A stretch of 44,588 nt of DNA from Nitrincola tibetensis (GCF_003284585.1 NZ_QKRX01000022.1:1-44588); one strand, 5' to 3'; positions 19,786-30,402 are shown, counted from the first letter of the stretch. Notes: generated by a model not told the origin, from the letters alone. Numbers and translations are program-made.

Positions 19786-21854
19786 TGCAGCAAGAATCCC
19801 CAATTCGTGATTTGAAGGGCGTTGGCGCTGCTTTAGAGCTTAAATTGCAGCGTTTAGGCATTACAACGATTCAAAGTTTAGTGCTTCATTTACCCATACG
19901 CTATCAAGATCGAACGCGTGTCCGCGAATTGGCAGATGTAGGGCCTAGCGATGAATGTGTCATTCAAGGTGAAATTCAAAGCACGGATATAGTGCAAGGA
20001 CGCAGGCGAGCGCTGGTTTGTCGCCTTAGAGATGAAACAGGCGGGATTACCCTGCGCTTTTTTCATTTCGCGGCGGCTCAAATAAAAATCCTGTCCCCTG
20101 GAAAACAGCTTCGTTGTTTTGGTGAGGTGCGTCCTGGGCCGTCGGGTCTAGAAATGATTCACCCCGAATACAGGCTAGTCGCTCGTGAACAGAAAGACGC
20201 GACGGAAGAAACACTGACACCTGTCTATCCTTTAACAGAGGGGTTGCCTCAAGGACGTTTGAGGAGCTTGATCCACCAAGCACTCGAACAGCTAAAAGTC
20301 AGTGGATTAGACGACTTATTACCGCTTGAGGTCAAACAACATTGGCGTTTACCGGACCTGCTTGAGGCGTTACTCTATTTACATCAGCCTCCTCCCTCAG
20401 CCAATCTTGCATTACTTGAGTCAGGACGTCATCCGGCGCAGCGTCGGTTGGCGTTAGAAGAATTGTTGGCGCATCATTTGTCATTAGTGAAAGTCCGGCA
20501 GCAGATGCAGCAGCAACGTGCTAAGCCCTTACACACTAAGGGTGAGTTGGAAGCTCAGTTTCTAAAGCATCTACCTTTTGCCTTGACCTCGGCACAAATA
20601 AGAGTCAGTGAAGCGGTGTCTGCCGATCTGGCGAGGTCTATGCCGATGTTACGCTTGGTGCAAGGGGATGTGGGATCGGGAAAAACCATGATCGCTGCTT
20701 TAGCTGCGTTAAAAGCCATTGGGCAAGGGTGTCAAGCGGCGGTGATGGCGCCAACGGAAATCTTGGCTGAACAGCACTTTGCCAACTTTAAAGCGTGGTT
20801 TGAGCCATTGGGCATTACAGTGGCATGGTTGGCTGGCAAGGTAAAAGGTAAGCAGCGCTTAGAGCAATTGCAGCGAATAGCGTCAGGAGACGCGACGCTG
20901 GCTGTGGGAACCCATGCCTTGTTCCAAGAAGGTGTCACCTTTGCGAATTTAGTATTGGTTGTGATTGATGAACAACATCGTTTTGGTGTTCACCAGCGGC
21001 TTAGTTTACGGGAAAAAGGGCGTGATGGACGTATAGCACCTCATCAGCTCATCATGACCGCAACGCCTATTCCTCGCACCTTAACCATGACGGCCTATGC
21101 CGATTTGGATTGCTCTATCATAGATGAGCTACCACCTGGACGAACACCCGTCAAAACGCTTGTCATCGCTGATACAAGACGCGATGAAGTCGTGGAGCGT
21201 GTGCGTGCCGCATGCGGCCAGGGTCGTCAAGCTTACTGGGTATGCACCTTAATTGAAGAGTCCGATGTTCTGGAGTCGCAAGCTGCAGAAATAGCTGCAC
21301 AGTATTTAACAGAGTCCTTGCCTGAGCTGCGTATTGGTTTAATTCATGGGCGAATGAAAGCGTCTGAAAAAGCTAAAATTATGGCGGACTTCAAAGCGGC
21401 AGAGCTGGACTTGTTAGTGGCGACGACGGTGATTGAGGTGGGGGTCGATGTGCCGAATGCCAGTTTAATGATTATTGAAAACCCAGAACGTTTGGGATTA
21501 GCGCAGTTGCATCAACTCAGAGGAAGGGTGGGACGAGGCAGTATCGAGAGTTACTGTGTGCTCATGTACCACGCTCCTTTATCCCAACAGGGGCGTGAGC
21601 GCTTACGTGTTATGAAAGAAACCACAGATGGTTTCAAAATTGCTGAAAAGGATCTGGAATTGCGTGGTCCCGGTGAAGTCTTAGGCACTCGGCAAACCGG
21701 GCTCATGCAACTTCGAATTGCCGATTTGCAGCGTGATGCCGATCTTTTACCTAGCGTAAAAAACATCGCGCAAGCCATATTGAAGCATGATGCATTAAGC
21801 GATGCCATTATTCAGCGCTGGATGGGCAGCAGTGAAGCCTACGCTCAGGTATAA
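19785..21854 (+). CDS. recG: ATP-dependent DNA helicase RecG
   Basis: A branch-migration helicase that reverses stalled forks. The 689-residue protein has the N-terminal wedge/OB domain (about 50-160; LRDETGGITLRFFHF), Walker A GDVGSGKT, the DEQH box (VIDEQHRFG), TATPIPRTL (motif III), VEVGVDVPNAS and the QLRGRVGRG motif VI, plus the C-terminal TRG-type stretch. Its start overlaps the oxyR stop by one base. Confidence 0.98.
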   Translation: MQQESPIRDLKGVGAALELKLQRLGITTIQSLVLHLPIRYQDRTRVRELADVGPSDECVIQGEIQSTDIVQGRRRALVCRLRDETGGITLRFFHFAAAQIKILSPGKQLRCFGEVRPGPSGLEMIHPEYRLVAREQKDATEETLTPVYPLTEGLPQGRLRSLIHQALEQLKVSGLDDLLPLEVKQHWRLPDLLEALLYLHQPPPSANLALLESGRHPAQRRLALEELLAHHLSLVKVRQQMQQQRAKPLHTKGELEAQFLKHLPFALTSAQIRVSEAVSADLARSMPMLRLVQGDVGSGKTMIAALAALKAIGQGCQAAVMAPTEILAEQHFANFKAWFEPLGITVAWLAGKVKGKQRLEQLQRIASGDATLAVGTHALFQEGVTFANLVLVVIDEQHRFGVHQRLSLREKGRDGRIAPHQLIMTATPIPRTLTMTAYADLDCSIIDELPPGRTPVKTLVIADTRRDEVVERVRAACGQGRQAYWVCTLIEESDVLESQAAEIAAQYLTESLPELRIGLIHGRMKASEKAKIMADFKAAELDLLVATTVIEVGVDVPNASLMIIENPERLGLAQLHQLRGRVGRGSIESYCVLMYHAPLSQQGRERLRVMKETTDGFKIAEKDLELRGPGEVLGTRQTGLMQLRIADLQRDADLLPSVKNIAQAILKHDALSDAIIQRWMGSSEAYAQV

Positions 21855-21887
21855 TTCCGACTTCAATGATCTAAAGAGTAGAAAAAC

Positions 21888-22397
21888 ATGCAGCCTACCG
21901 ATATTCAGTTGGACATCATTACTCGGCAATTGGGGCGTCAGCCTAGAGGAATTGCAGCGATTGCGCATCAAACCGAGGCAGGAGTTCCTGTTGTCTTACA
22001 AATGCGGTCTTTGGTTCAGGGCAAACCCTTTCCAACACTATTTTGGCTCTGTAGCCAAGATTTGGATAAAGAGCTAGCACGCATTGAAAGCACTGGCTGG
22101 ATAAAGCAAATGGAGCAGGAACTACAAGAGAACCCTTTGCTGCTAGAAACATACCGTCAGCAACAACAAGATTATGTTGATTTGCGTTGGAAGTTGATGG
22201 ATCCAGAGGATCGTCGTTTGATTGAAGCTCAAGGCTTTGTGGACTTATTTAACACGCTTGGAATTGGTGGGATTGCGCAGTGGGATAAAGTGCGTTGTTT
22301 GCACATGCAGTATGCGCATCACTTAGTGGCAGACAATTTGATCGGGCAGCGATTAGACCAAGAGTTCGCGTTAAATGAGTGCAAGTTGAACTTTTGA
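21888..22397 (+). CDS. DUF501 family protein
   Basis: A 169-residue protein of the DUF501 family, which has no established function. The family pattern is visible: RQLGRQPRGI, the GxPVVLQMRSLVQGKPFPTLFWLC stretch, and WDKVRCLHMQYAHHLV near the C-terminus with Cys and His residues that could bind metal. No signal or membrane segment. It lies 33 bases after recG and is convergent with the ferredoxin gene. Confidence 0.85.
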   Translation: MQPTDIQLDIITRQLGRQPRGIAAIAHQTEAGVPVVLQMRSLVQGKPFPTLFWLCSQDLDKELARIESTGWIKQMEQELQENPLLLETYRQQQQDYVDLRWKLMDPEDRRLIEAQGFVDLFNTLGIGGIAQWDKVRCLHMQYAHHLVADNLIGQRLDQEFALNECKLNF

Positions 22398-22403
22398 ACA
22401 ATT

Positions 22404-22430
22404 GAAGCCACCGCGTTAAGCGGTAGCTTC
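22404..22430. terminator. hairpin between convergent DUF501 and ferredoxin genes
   Basis: GAAGC-C-ACCGC pairs with GCGGT-A-GCTTC with one internal mismatch. It lacks a clear T-tract on either strand, so it is at best a weak bidirectional terminator. Confidence 0.45.
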
Positions 22431-22443
22431 ATAGCAAAGCGAT

Positions 22444-23245
<802 letters not shown>

Positions 23246-23480
23246 TTAGCCCAATCAGGGGGCGTGTACAAATACAAAAAGAGTATGGTTTGAGTCTATA
23301 AAGTAATAAAAAAAAATTTCTTAACCCATATAGTTATATAAATTTTACGTGTATTAGCATTTTTATGAAAGCCTTTCCTCCTTGGACGATGCCATCATTA
23401 TTGCTTGAAGCTCGTTTGATCGTATAGAGTAGCCCTTAAGGATGAATAATCATAATCACAAGCGAAGTCTAAGGAGCGAT

Positions 23481-24101
23481 ATGCCTCGTCGAACAAAACA
23501 AGAGTCAGAACAAACGCGATCTGCCTTATTGGCTAAGGCACTTGAGCTGTACGCAGATCGGGGAATTGAGCATGTGTCATTAAAGGAAATTGCCGCTCAA
23601 GCGGGGGTGACACACGGCGCTGTTTATTGGCATTTCAAAAATCGAGATGATCTTTTATTTCAGATCTATCATCAAATCGAGTTACCCTTTGAGATTCAGT
23701 ATATTGAACAAAGGCAATCGGCTAAACAAAACCCCTTGCAGGCGTTACAGGATTATTTAATGGGGGTTATTCATCTAGTGACTACCTCGACCTCTGTACA
23801 GCAAGGGTATCGTTTATTTTTCACTCTACCTGCATCTCCGGCTTTGGCTTCAATGGCGGAAAGGCTCTTGGAAGATCGAGAAATGGTCACAAGCCATTTA
23901 CGGTATTTTTTAAAGCAGGCAAAAAAGCATAAGTTACTTCAAAAGAAATTATCCGTTATTTTGAGTGCTCAGAGTTTAAGCTTGGTGTTGTTTGGATTGC
24001 TGGATCAGAGCCTTGTTGAATCTGATCCAAAGCAGTATAAAGCCCAAGCACATAATTTAATTCATATCGTTATGCAGGGCATGGCAGCTGAAAAAGCCTA
24101 G
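23481..24101 (+). CDS. TetR-family regulator of AcrR/TtgR type
   Basis: A one-component repressor of 206 residues. The N-terminal domain (RSALLAKALELYADRGIEHVSLKEIAAQAGVTHGAVYWHFKNRDDLLFQIY) closely follows AcrR/TtgR-class repressors of RND efflux pumps. I start at ATG 23481, preceded by AAGGAG (23471-23476), because the upstream ATG 23442 abuts its only purine run and the opening MPRRTKQESEQTR matches the family start. No efflux pump genes are adjacent, so its target lies elsewhere. The 235-base region upstream is very A/T-rich. Confidence 0.8.
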   Translation: MPRRTKQESEQTRSALLAKALELYADRGIEHVSLKEIAAQAGVTHGAVYWHFKNRDDLLFQIYHQIELPFEIQYIEQRQSAKQNPLQALQDYLMGVIHLVTTSTSVQQGYRLFFTLPASPALASMAERLLEDREMVTSHLRYFLKQAKKHKLLQKKLSVILSAQSLSLVLFGLLDQSLVESDPKQYKAQAHNLIHIVMQGMAAEKA

Positions 24102-24109
24102 GCTCTTGC

Positions 24110-24736
24110 TTAATCTACTTCAGGATTTGAATAGAGATAGAGCCGATATGCCACCTGACCTGCTACTTTTTCGCGATAAAGCTGCCATGGTGTTGTTGCA
24201 ATGTCAGGTATCCATTCACTTTCCGCTTCGACATACACGAGTGCGCCTGTGTTGAGCAGGTTTTTAGTCTCTAGTAACTGTAACATTGGCTTGATTAGCC
24301 CTTTTCGAAAGGGTGGATCAAGAAATACAAGGTCGTAGCGAGCCTCTTGATCTTTTAAGCGGGACTCTAGCCATTGCAAGGCATCTTGATGCAAGACGGC
24401 ACCGTTTTGGGCTTTGAGCAATTGTAGATTTTGTTTGATTTGTTGAACAACTATCGATGATTGGTCGACAAAGGTGACAGCCGCAGCTCCTCTAGATAAG
24501 GCTTCGAAGCCTAATGCACCGCTACCGCAGCACAGATCAAGGCAGTTTGCGCCTGGAATAGAGGTTTGCAACCAGTTGAATAAGGTCTCTCGAACACGGT
24601 CGGGCGTCGGGCGTAAACCTTCTACTGGAATAAACGGGATTTTACGACCTCGCCAAACACCAGCAATGATACGTAAGTTTGAAACGTCGCTTGGTATCTT
24701 ATCACGAGAGCGAGCAGCACTATTTCGGCGAGTCAT
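24110..24736 (-). CDS. rsmD: 16S rRNA m2G966 methyltransferase RsmD
   Basis: A SAM-dependent methyltransferase acting on G966 of 16S rRNA. The 208-residue protein shows RIIAGVWRGRKI, PTPDRVRETLFNWL, the SAM loop LDLCCGSGALGFEALSRGA and the N6/N2-methylase catalytic motif DPPF (LVFLDPPFRKG). It neighbours the M16-like gene and ftsY, as in Pseudomonas. Confidence 0.97.
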   Translation of the reverse strand: MTRRNSAARSRDKIPSDVSNLRIIAGVWRGRKIPFIPVEGLRPTPDRVRETLFNWLQTSIPGANCLDLCCGSGALGFEALSRGAAAVTFVDQSSIVVQQIKQNLQLLKAQNGAVLHQDALQWLESRLKDQEARYDLVFLDPPFRKGLIKPMLQLLETKNLLNTGALVYVEAESEWIPDIATTPWQLYREKVAGQVAYRLYLYSNPEVD

Positions 24737-24757
24737 AGTTAATCCTAGGGCAAAATG

Positions 24758-25954
24758 TCAGTAAGGACGCAAGCTTAGATTCAGTAAATGATCATTGCTT
24801 AGGTTATCTAGCATCCAGTTGTGCAGTGTGTTGATGTCGGCCTGTTGTAAAGAGCTCAACGCTGTTTGATAGGCGTCAGGAGGCCAATTAAAACGTGTCA
24901 TTAGGTCTAGCCAAGCCAACATGCCTAGCTCCGAGCTTGTTTGTTGCTCAAGAGTCGCTGCTAAATTGGCCTTTGCTGTTTCAAGAGAGGGTGTGACTAA
25001 GGGCATGATGGTGTTGATATCAACACGGGCAAAGTTTGTTAGTGCATCAGCGTTAGATGCTGATTGATAGATCATCAAATAGCCAACAGATTCTGAGGGT
25101 TGCCAAAGCAATCGAAACTCTCCTGATTGCGAGTTGATCCACTCTTGCAAATAAAGAGCAGCCAAACGGCCCATCACCCAATCTTCAACCTGGTGGGCAG
25201 GTCTTAGAGGCCAAGCTTTTAAGTGAAAAAATTCGGATTGATAACCCTCTAAGGTAAGGTTAGCGGCAGTAGGGCGCTCACTGGTACTGAGTTGTTTTGA
25301 AACAAAAGCATCGGATGTCCGCTTTCCTTGAAAGTTGCCACTTAAATGATAACGCCCTTGTGAGTCGGCTAAGACTTGTTGGTAGAGCTCTGGGGCAATG
25401 GCGGAAGTGGAGGGTTGGGTTGATAGCCAATTCGCCGCAGCTGATAACAATTTTGATTCGGCTCCTTGCAGCGTCAGGCGTGCTTGCGCCAAAGCCCTCA
25501 TTTGTAATTGCTGCCAGTCTGTTTCTGGAGGTTGGGTTAATAGTGCCCAGAATGCGGATAAAGACTGTGTTTCCGGGATGTTTTGAAATACTAAATTGAT
25601 GACGAGGTGAGTCTGGAAGCGCTCTAAGTAGAAATCAGAGCTTTGTTTTTGCAACCAATCTTGAAGGTCCTTTTGAAGGATGCGTTGGCCAAGGGCATCG
25701 ACTAGAGCATTTTGCTGAGCAAGAGCGGTCTCACTGAGCGCCGGAGAGGTTGGAATCGGAATGCGAACCAGCACCCTATCTGTTGTCAAAGGCAGCAAAT
25801 AATGCGGTGGGTTGGCTTGAAAAACGATTTGATCCAGTGGCTGGGGTTTCTCTCTCCCAGTTGCACTTAATAAGACAATTGCAATGGCAACAAACCACAT
25901 GAGCCAGTATAGGTAGCGTCGATTAAAAATAGGCTTGTATTCAGATGAACTCAT
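24758..25954 (-). CDS. membrane-anchored protein, apparently a degenerate M16-peptidase-like protein
   Basis: A 398-residue protein (ATG 25954; a TTG at 26002 would add 16 residues). One membrane segment lies near the N-terminus (YLYWLMWFVAIAIVLLSAT) and the rest is predicted periplasmic. I do not recognise a clear family by motif: the zinc motif HxxEH of M16 peptidases is absent. However, Pseudomonas carries M16 peptidase genes between rsmD and ftsY, and the alternating alpha/beta pattern with a late LAATLEQQTSSELGMLAWLDLMTRF segment would fit an inactive M16-type subunit. That relation is inference from synteny. It diverges from ftsY by 108 bases. Confidence 0.5.
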   Translation of the reverse strand: MSSSEYKPIFNRRYLYWLMWFVAIAIVLLSATGREKPQPLDQIVFQANPPHYLLPLTTDRVLVRIPIPTSPALSETALAQQNALVDALGQRILQKDLQDWLQKQSSDFYLERFQTHLVINLVFQNIPETQSLSAFWALLTQPPETDWQQLQMRALAQARLTLQGAESKLLSAAANWLSTQPSTSAIAPELYQQVLADSQGRYHLSGNFQGKRTSDAFVSKQLSTSERPTAANLTLEGYQSEFFHLKAWPLRPAHQVEDWVMGRLAALYLQEWINSQSGEFRLLWQPSESVGYLMIYQSASNADALTNFARVDINTIMPLVTPSLETAKANLAATLEQQTSSELGMLAWLDLMTRFNWPPDAYQTALSSLQQADINTLHNWMLDNLSNDHLLNLSLRPY

Positions 25955-26062
25955 AGTGTTTTGTCGGTTTGTCGAATGAATGGTTGTGGTAAGATATCGC
26001 AATTAGAGACTTTTTATCCACTATGGCCAGCATAAGGCCTCAATCGCGGACTCAAGAACGTT

Positions 26063-27748
26063 ATGGAATCATTCTACACTTGGATGCTGAATAATGGCAT
26101 AAACCCTTCATTGTTACTTTACATTCTAGGCGGTTTGGTTTTAGCAATTGCTGTCTACGTGTATCTTAAAAAAGATCGCTCTGAACTTATAGAAGAGCCT
26201 GCAGAAAAGTCTAGCGAAGAAAAGCCTACCGACAAGCGCACAGAAGAGCCTACGCCAGCGCCTAAGAATGACCTAAGTGATGTTAAAGCGGCTGTAGCGA
26301 TTGAAGAGCCTCAGCCTGCTGCAGAGTCGCCTGTTTCAGTAGAATTCACTGAAACAACATCCTCTGTTGATGAGGTGCCATCTAAGCCGCAAGAGGTAGT
26401 TGTTCCTGAGTCTGAACCTGAACCCTCTAGCTCGATCGATGTACCGTCTGATATTCGTGCAGAGGCTGAGTCTGATGCTCAAACCCTTAACGAGCCCGTT
26501 GTTGAACCTGAAATTAAAGACGTTGTGGCCGTTGAAACAGAACGCCAAGCTGACGTCCTAGAGCCTAAAGCTGCAGCAGAAACCAGTCTGGTTGAGCCTG
26601 AACAAAAGGATATTCTTGCACCTGAAGTGTCGTTAGAAGTGCATGATCTTGCAGAGGCAGAGCCAGAGGTCGAAGTCACCGAAACTGAAGCGAAAACGCT
26701 TGAGTCGTCAGATGTTGATGCTCAAGACGTGCCTGACACTAAAGCCGCTGACGTCGTGCAAGAAGAGCCAGTTGCCGCCCCGACACCCCTCGTGGCCAAA
26801 TCAGAGCCAGAAGAAGCACCAGAGCAACGGAAAAAACGTTTATTTGATCGTATTCGCAGTGGTTTAAGCCGCACTAAAGAGAACCTGACCTCACAGATCA
26901 GCGAACTCTTTGGCAGTAGTAAAGAAATCGATGACGACTTGTTAGAAGAACTTGAAACGCTCCTGCTCACGGCCGATGTTGGGATGGATGCGACCACCGC
27001 ACTGATGGCGCGTTTAACCGAAAAAGTGGCACGCAAGCAGCTCAAGGATCCTCAGGCCTTGAAGGATGCACTAAAAGCCGAGCTCATCGAACTCTTGAGT
27101 CATGTCGAGCAAGGCTTAGTATTGCCTGCGGCGGATAAGCCTCAAGTGATTTTAGTCGTGGGCGTGAACGGGGTGGGTAAAACAACAACCATAGGCAAGC
27201 TTGCCAAGCGTTTTCAGGCGGAAGGTAAGTCTGTCATGTTGGCTGCCGGTGATACTTTCCGTGCTGCCGCTGTTGAGCAACTACAGGTTTGGGGTGAGCG
27301 CAATGCAGTCCCCGTTGTGGCGCAACATACGGGTGCTGATTCAGCTTCTGTGATTTTTGATGCACTGCAATCTGCCACCGCAAAAGGCATTGATGTGCTC
27401 ATTGCTGATACGGCGGGTCGCTTGCAAAATAAAGAAAACCTGATGAATGAATTGGCCAAAGTTGTCCGTGTTATGAAGAAAATTGACCCTGAGGCGCCGC
27501 ATGAGGTGATGCTGGTGTTGGATGCAGGCACCGGACAAAATGCGATTAGTCAAGCTAAGCAGTTTCAAGAGGCTGTGGGCGTAACAGGGATTACGTTGAC
27601 TAAATTAGATGGAACCGCGAAGGGAGGTATCATTTTTGCGGTTGCAAAACAGTTTGGTTTGCCGATTCGCTTTATTGGCGTAGGCGAGCAAATTGATGAC
27701 CTTAGGCCCTTTGCAGCAGATGAATTTGTTGCCGCATTGTTTGACTGA
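26063..27748 (+). CDS. ftsY: signal recognition particle receptor FtsY with N-terminal membrane segment
   Basis: The SRP receptor GTPase for co-translational membrane targeting. The 561-residue protein has three parts: an N-terminal segment with a strong predicted membrane helix (about residues 16-35, SLLLYILGGLVLAIAVYVYL), a long Glu/Pro/Ala/Val-rich acidic linker (about 36-250), and the NG domain (about 260-561). GTPase motifs are VNGVGKTTTIGKLAKR (G1), AGDTFRAAAVEQL, DTAGRLQNK (G3) and TKLDGTAKGG (G4). The membrane helix is not found in E. coli FtsY and makes the layout ZipA-like. It is followed by ftsE after 8 bases. Confidence 0.96.
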   Translation: MESFYTWMLNNGINPSLLLYILGGLVLAIAVYVYLKKDRSELIEEPAEKSSEEKPTDKRTEEPTPAPKNDLSDVKAAVAIEEPQPAAESPVSVEFTETTSSVDEVPSKPQEVVVPESEPEPSSSIDVPSDIRAEAESDAQTLNEPVVEPEIKDVVAVETERQADVLEPKAAAETSLVEPEQKDILAPEVSLEVHDLAEAEPEVEVTETEAKTLESSDVDAQDVPDTKAADVVQEEPVAAPTPLVAKSEPEEAPEQRKKRLFDRIRSGLSRTKENLTSQISELFGSSKEIDDDLLEELETLLLTADVGMDATTALMARLTEKVARKQLKDPQALKDALKAELIELLSHVEQGLVLPAADKPQVILVVGVNGVGKTTTIGKLAKRFQAEGKSVMLAAGDTFRAAAVEQLQVWGERNAVPVVAQHTGADSASVIFDALQSATAKGIDVLIADTAGRLQNKENLMNELAKVVRVMKKIDPEAPHEVMLVLDAGTGQNAISQAKQFQEAVGVTGITLTKLDGTAKGGIIFAVAKQFGLPIRFIGVGEQIDDLRPFAADEFVAALFD

Positions 27749-27756
27749 GGCAGGGT

Positions 27757-28422
27757 ATGGCAGCCATTCAATTTCTTAATGTCGGTAAGCGTTATTCAGA
27801 AGGACATGATGCACTGATAGGCGTAGATTTTACGCTGGAGTCAGGAGAAATGGCATTTCTGACCGGTCATTCTGGTGCGGGTAAAAGCACGTTGCTTAAA
27901 CTCATCATGTTGATGGAGCGGGCAAGTCGAGGTCATGTGCTGGTGGGCGATGAAGACTTAGGAGCGCTGCCAAGGCGTCTAGTGTCTTGGCATCGACGTA
28001 GAATTGGCGTGGTATTGCAAAACCATCAGCTGCTATTTGATCGCTCTGTCTTTGCAAACGTCGTTATGCCTTTAGAAATAGCCGGTTATGCACCCGAAGA
28101 TGCCGCCCGACGTGTTCGGGCCGCGTTGGATAAAGTTGGCTTATTAAATCGAGAAAAGCACAACCCTATTACCCTGTCGAGCGGTGAGCAGCAGCGTGTT
28201 GGCATTGCAAGAGCCATTGTGCATAAGCCGCAAGTGCTCTTGGCAGATGAGCCAACAGGAAACCTAGACCCTGAACTGTCGGAAGGGGTGATGCGTTTAT
28301 TTGAGCAGTTCAATCGGATAGGGACAACCGTCTTGATTGCAAGCCATGATCTTTCCTTGATTCATCGTATGCGTAAGCGAACCTTGGTACTTAAAAATGG
28401 GAGGCTTGTCTCCGGTGTCTAA
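27757..28422 (+). CDS. ftsE: cell division ATP-binding protein FtsE
   Basis: The ATPase of the FtsEX complex, which controls EnvC-type amidase activators at the division site. The 221-residue ABC protein has Walker A GHSGAGKSTLL, the signature LSSGEQQRVGIARAI, Walker B VLLADEPTGNLD and the switch His in IASHDLSL. It overlaps ftsX and lies 8 bases after ftsY. EnvC, the probable partner of the complex, is encoded at 3742-4881. Confidence 0.98.
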   Translation: MAAIQFLNVGKRYSEGHDALIGVDFTLESGEMAFLTGHSGAGKSTLLKLIMLMERASRGHVLVGDEDLGALPRRLVSWHRRRIGVVLQNHQLLFDRSVFANVVMPLEIAGYAPEDAARRVRAALDKVGLLNREKHNPITLSSGEQQRVGIARAIVHKPQVLLADEPTGNLDPELSEGVMRLFEQFNRIGTTVLIASHDLSLIHRMRKRTLVLKNGRLVSGV

Positions 28423-29410
28423 ACACGATATGAATCAAGGTAGTACAACGCCTCGTCGAGGTGCGCAACGTCATCACATCAGCTTTAAGTCAAAAAGCCA
28501 TGGTTGGTTGCGTCACAATCGGGTTGTGGCACTAGATGCCTTGCGCCGCATGTTCCTTACTCCGGTAGCCACTCTCATGACATTGGCTGTTCTGGCGGTG
28601 TCCTTGGCATTACCCGGCTTTCTCATGACCGCTGTCAATAATATCCAGCAGTTTAGTGAAGGCTTTGATGCCAATCCACGCATCGCGCTCTATCTCAAGA
28701 CGTCTGTTTCAGATGCTCGAGCAGAGCAGTTTAGCTTGGAACTCATGCTCAATCCGGCGCTGTCCGGCGTAGAGTTGATTGATAGAGAAAAGGGTTTACA
28801 AGAGTTTTCATCCTACTCGGAATTTGCCAACTTATTAGAGCTGTTTGATACCAATCCCTTGCCAGCGGTTGTCTTAGCTTTGCCATTGGATCACAGTCCG
28901 CACATGTTGCAGGCCTTACAAAGTGAGTTGCTGGCGTTACCTGAGGTTGAGGAGGCGCAGTTGGATTTAGAGTGGATTCAGCGTTTAAATGCGTATGTGG
29001 TGCTTGCAGAACGCTTTAGCTGGGTATTAAGTGCTTTATTAGGCTTAGCTGTATTGCTGGTCGTGGGGAATACACTGCGTATGTTGCTAGAAAGCCGACG
29101 AGATGAAATTTTGGTTGCAAAGCTGGTTGGGGCAACAGATGCTTGGGTTAGGCGTCCATTTTTATACTCTGGATTCTGGTATGGGCTGATTGGCTCCCTC
29201 TTCGCAATTGTTATGGTCAGTTTTGCCATCCATTTGATTGATCAGCCTGTAACAGAGTTGATGAGCTTGTATGCTAGCCGCTTCGAACTTGAAGGGTTAG
29301 GATTCAAAGGCGGGTTTACACTCATGGTAGTGGGTGCCACTCTTGGCCTTTTAGGTGGTTTCTTATCCACAGGCCATCATTTGCGTGAAATAGAGCCGGA
29401 TGATCGTTAG
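28415..29410 (+). CDS. ftsX: cell division protein FtsX
   Basis: The membrane subunit of FtsEX, 331 residues, with a first membrane helix near residue 50, a periplasmic loop that in E. coli contacts EnvC, and three C-terminal helices (RFSWVLSALLGLAVLLVVGNTLRMLLESRRDEI; WYGLIGSLFAIVMVSFAIHL; FTLMVVGATLGLLGGFL). I choose GTG 28415, preceded by GGGAGG (28400-28405), over ATG 28397, which lacks a ribosome-binding site; this gives an 8-base overlap with ftsE (GTGTCTAA). Confidence 0.94.
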   Translation: MSKHDMNQGSTTPRRGAQRHHISFKSKSHGWLRHNRVVALDALRRMFLTPVATLMTLAVLAVSLALPGFLMTAVNNIQQFSEGFDANPRIALYLKTSVSDARAEQFSLELMLNPALSGVELIDREKGLQEFSSYSEFANLLELFDTNPLPAVVLALPLDHSPHMLQALQSELLALPEVEEAQLDLEWIQRLNAYVVLAERFSWVLSALLGLAVLLVVGNTLRMLLESRRDEILVAKLVGATDAWVRRPFLYSGFWYGLIGSLFAIVMVSFAIHLIDQPVTELMSLYASRFELEGLGFKGGFTLMVVGATLGLLGGFLSTGHHLREIEPDDR

Positions 29411-29538
29411 GCGCTTGCAATTTTACTCGACAGCAGCTATTTTTTAGCTCGCTGAGTCAAGGTTCATATTGAACTTTAGGCGTTAGATCTTGTCTTAGTG
29501 TGAGTTAATCATTGAGCGATAAAAGAGGTTATTTATAC

Positions 29539-30402
29539 ATGGGCACAAGCTTACGAGTTGTTGAGCATCTATCTCCAGGTGGCAACGTTAATGCTTATGT
29601 TCAAACCGTTAGTACCATTCCTATACTGAATGCAGATGAGGAAAGAGAGCTAGCTGAGCGTTTACATTACCAGAATGATCTGGAAGCCGCTCGCCAGTTG
29701 GTTTTATCTCATTTAAGATTTGTGGTTCATATTGCCAAATCTTATTCTGGCTACGGATTGCCATTAAGCGATTTGATTCAAGAAGGAAACGTCGGTTTGA
29801 TGAAGGCGGTAAAACGCTTTGATCCAACAGTCGGCGTTCGTCTGGTTTCCTTTGCGGTGCATTGGATCAAAGCTGAAATGCATGAGTTCATCTTGCGTAA
29901 TTGGCGCATTGTTAAAGTCGCCACGACCAAAGCTCAACGTAAACTTTTCTTCAACTTACGTTCACAGAAGAAGGGTTTAGGCTGGATGACGAATGATGAA
30001 GTCAATGCCGTCGCCGCAGACTTAGGTGTCGACTCTGCCGTTGTTAGACAAATGGAAGGTCGAATGGCATCGTCAGATACCGCTTTCGATGCGCCTGTCG
30101 GTGAAGACGATGAGTCGGTTAATAGCTGGTCACCTGCGCAATACCTTGAAGATGAGTCGGCTGATCCAGCACTTCAGCTAGAAGAGACGAACTGGGAAGA
30201 GTCCTCGCAGCAACAATTGATGTCTGCTATGGAGCTGCTGGACCAGAGAAGCCGAGACATCTTAGCGCAGCGTTGGTTGGTTGACGACAAGGCGACACTT
30301 CATGATTTGGCAGCGAAGTACAATGTATCCGCTGAGCGTATTCGCCAACTCGAAAAAAATGCCATGAAGAAGCTGCGTGATGCCATGGTACTTGTAGCCT
30401 AG
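29539..30402 (+). CDS. rpoH: heat-shock sigma factor RpoH (sigma-32)
   Basis: The sigma factor for heat-shock promoters. ATG 29539 is preferred to TTG 29512: AGAGG is about ten bases upstream and the opening [24 protein letters not shown] aligns with Pseudomonas RpoH; this gives 287 residues. Regions 2.1-2.4 ([64 protein letters not shown]), the RpoH box [15 protein letters not shown], and region 4.2 ([22 protein letters not shown]) are complete. It follows ftsX by 128 bases, as in most gammaproteobacteria. Confidence 0.98.
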   Translation: MGTSLRVVEHLSPGGNVNAYVQTVSTIPILNADEERELAERLHYQNDLEAARQLVLSHLRFVVHIAKSYSGYGLPLSDLIQEGNVGLMKAVKRFDPTVGVRLVSFAVHWIKAEMHEFILRNWRIVKVATTKAQRKLFFNLRSQKKGLGWMTNDEVNAVAADLGVDSAVVRQMEGRMASSDTAFDAPVGEDDESVNSWSPAQYLEDESADPALQLEETNWEESSQQQLMSAMELLDQRSRDILAQRWLVDDKATLHDLAAKYNVSAERIRQLEKNAMKKLRDAMVLVA

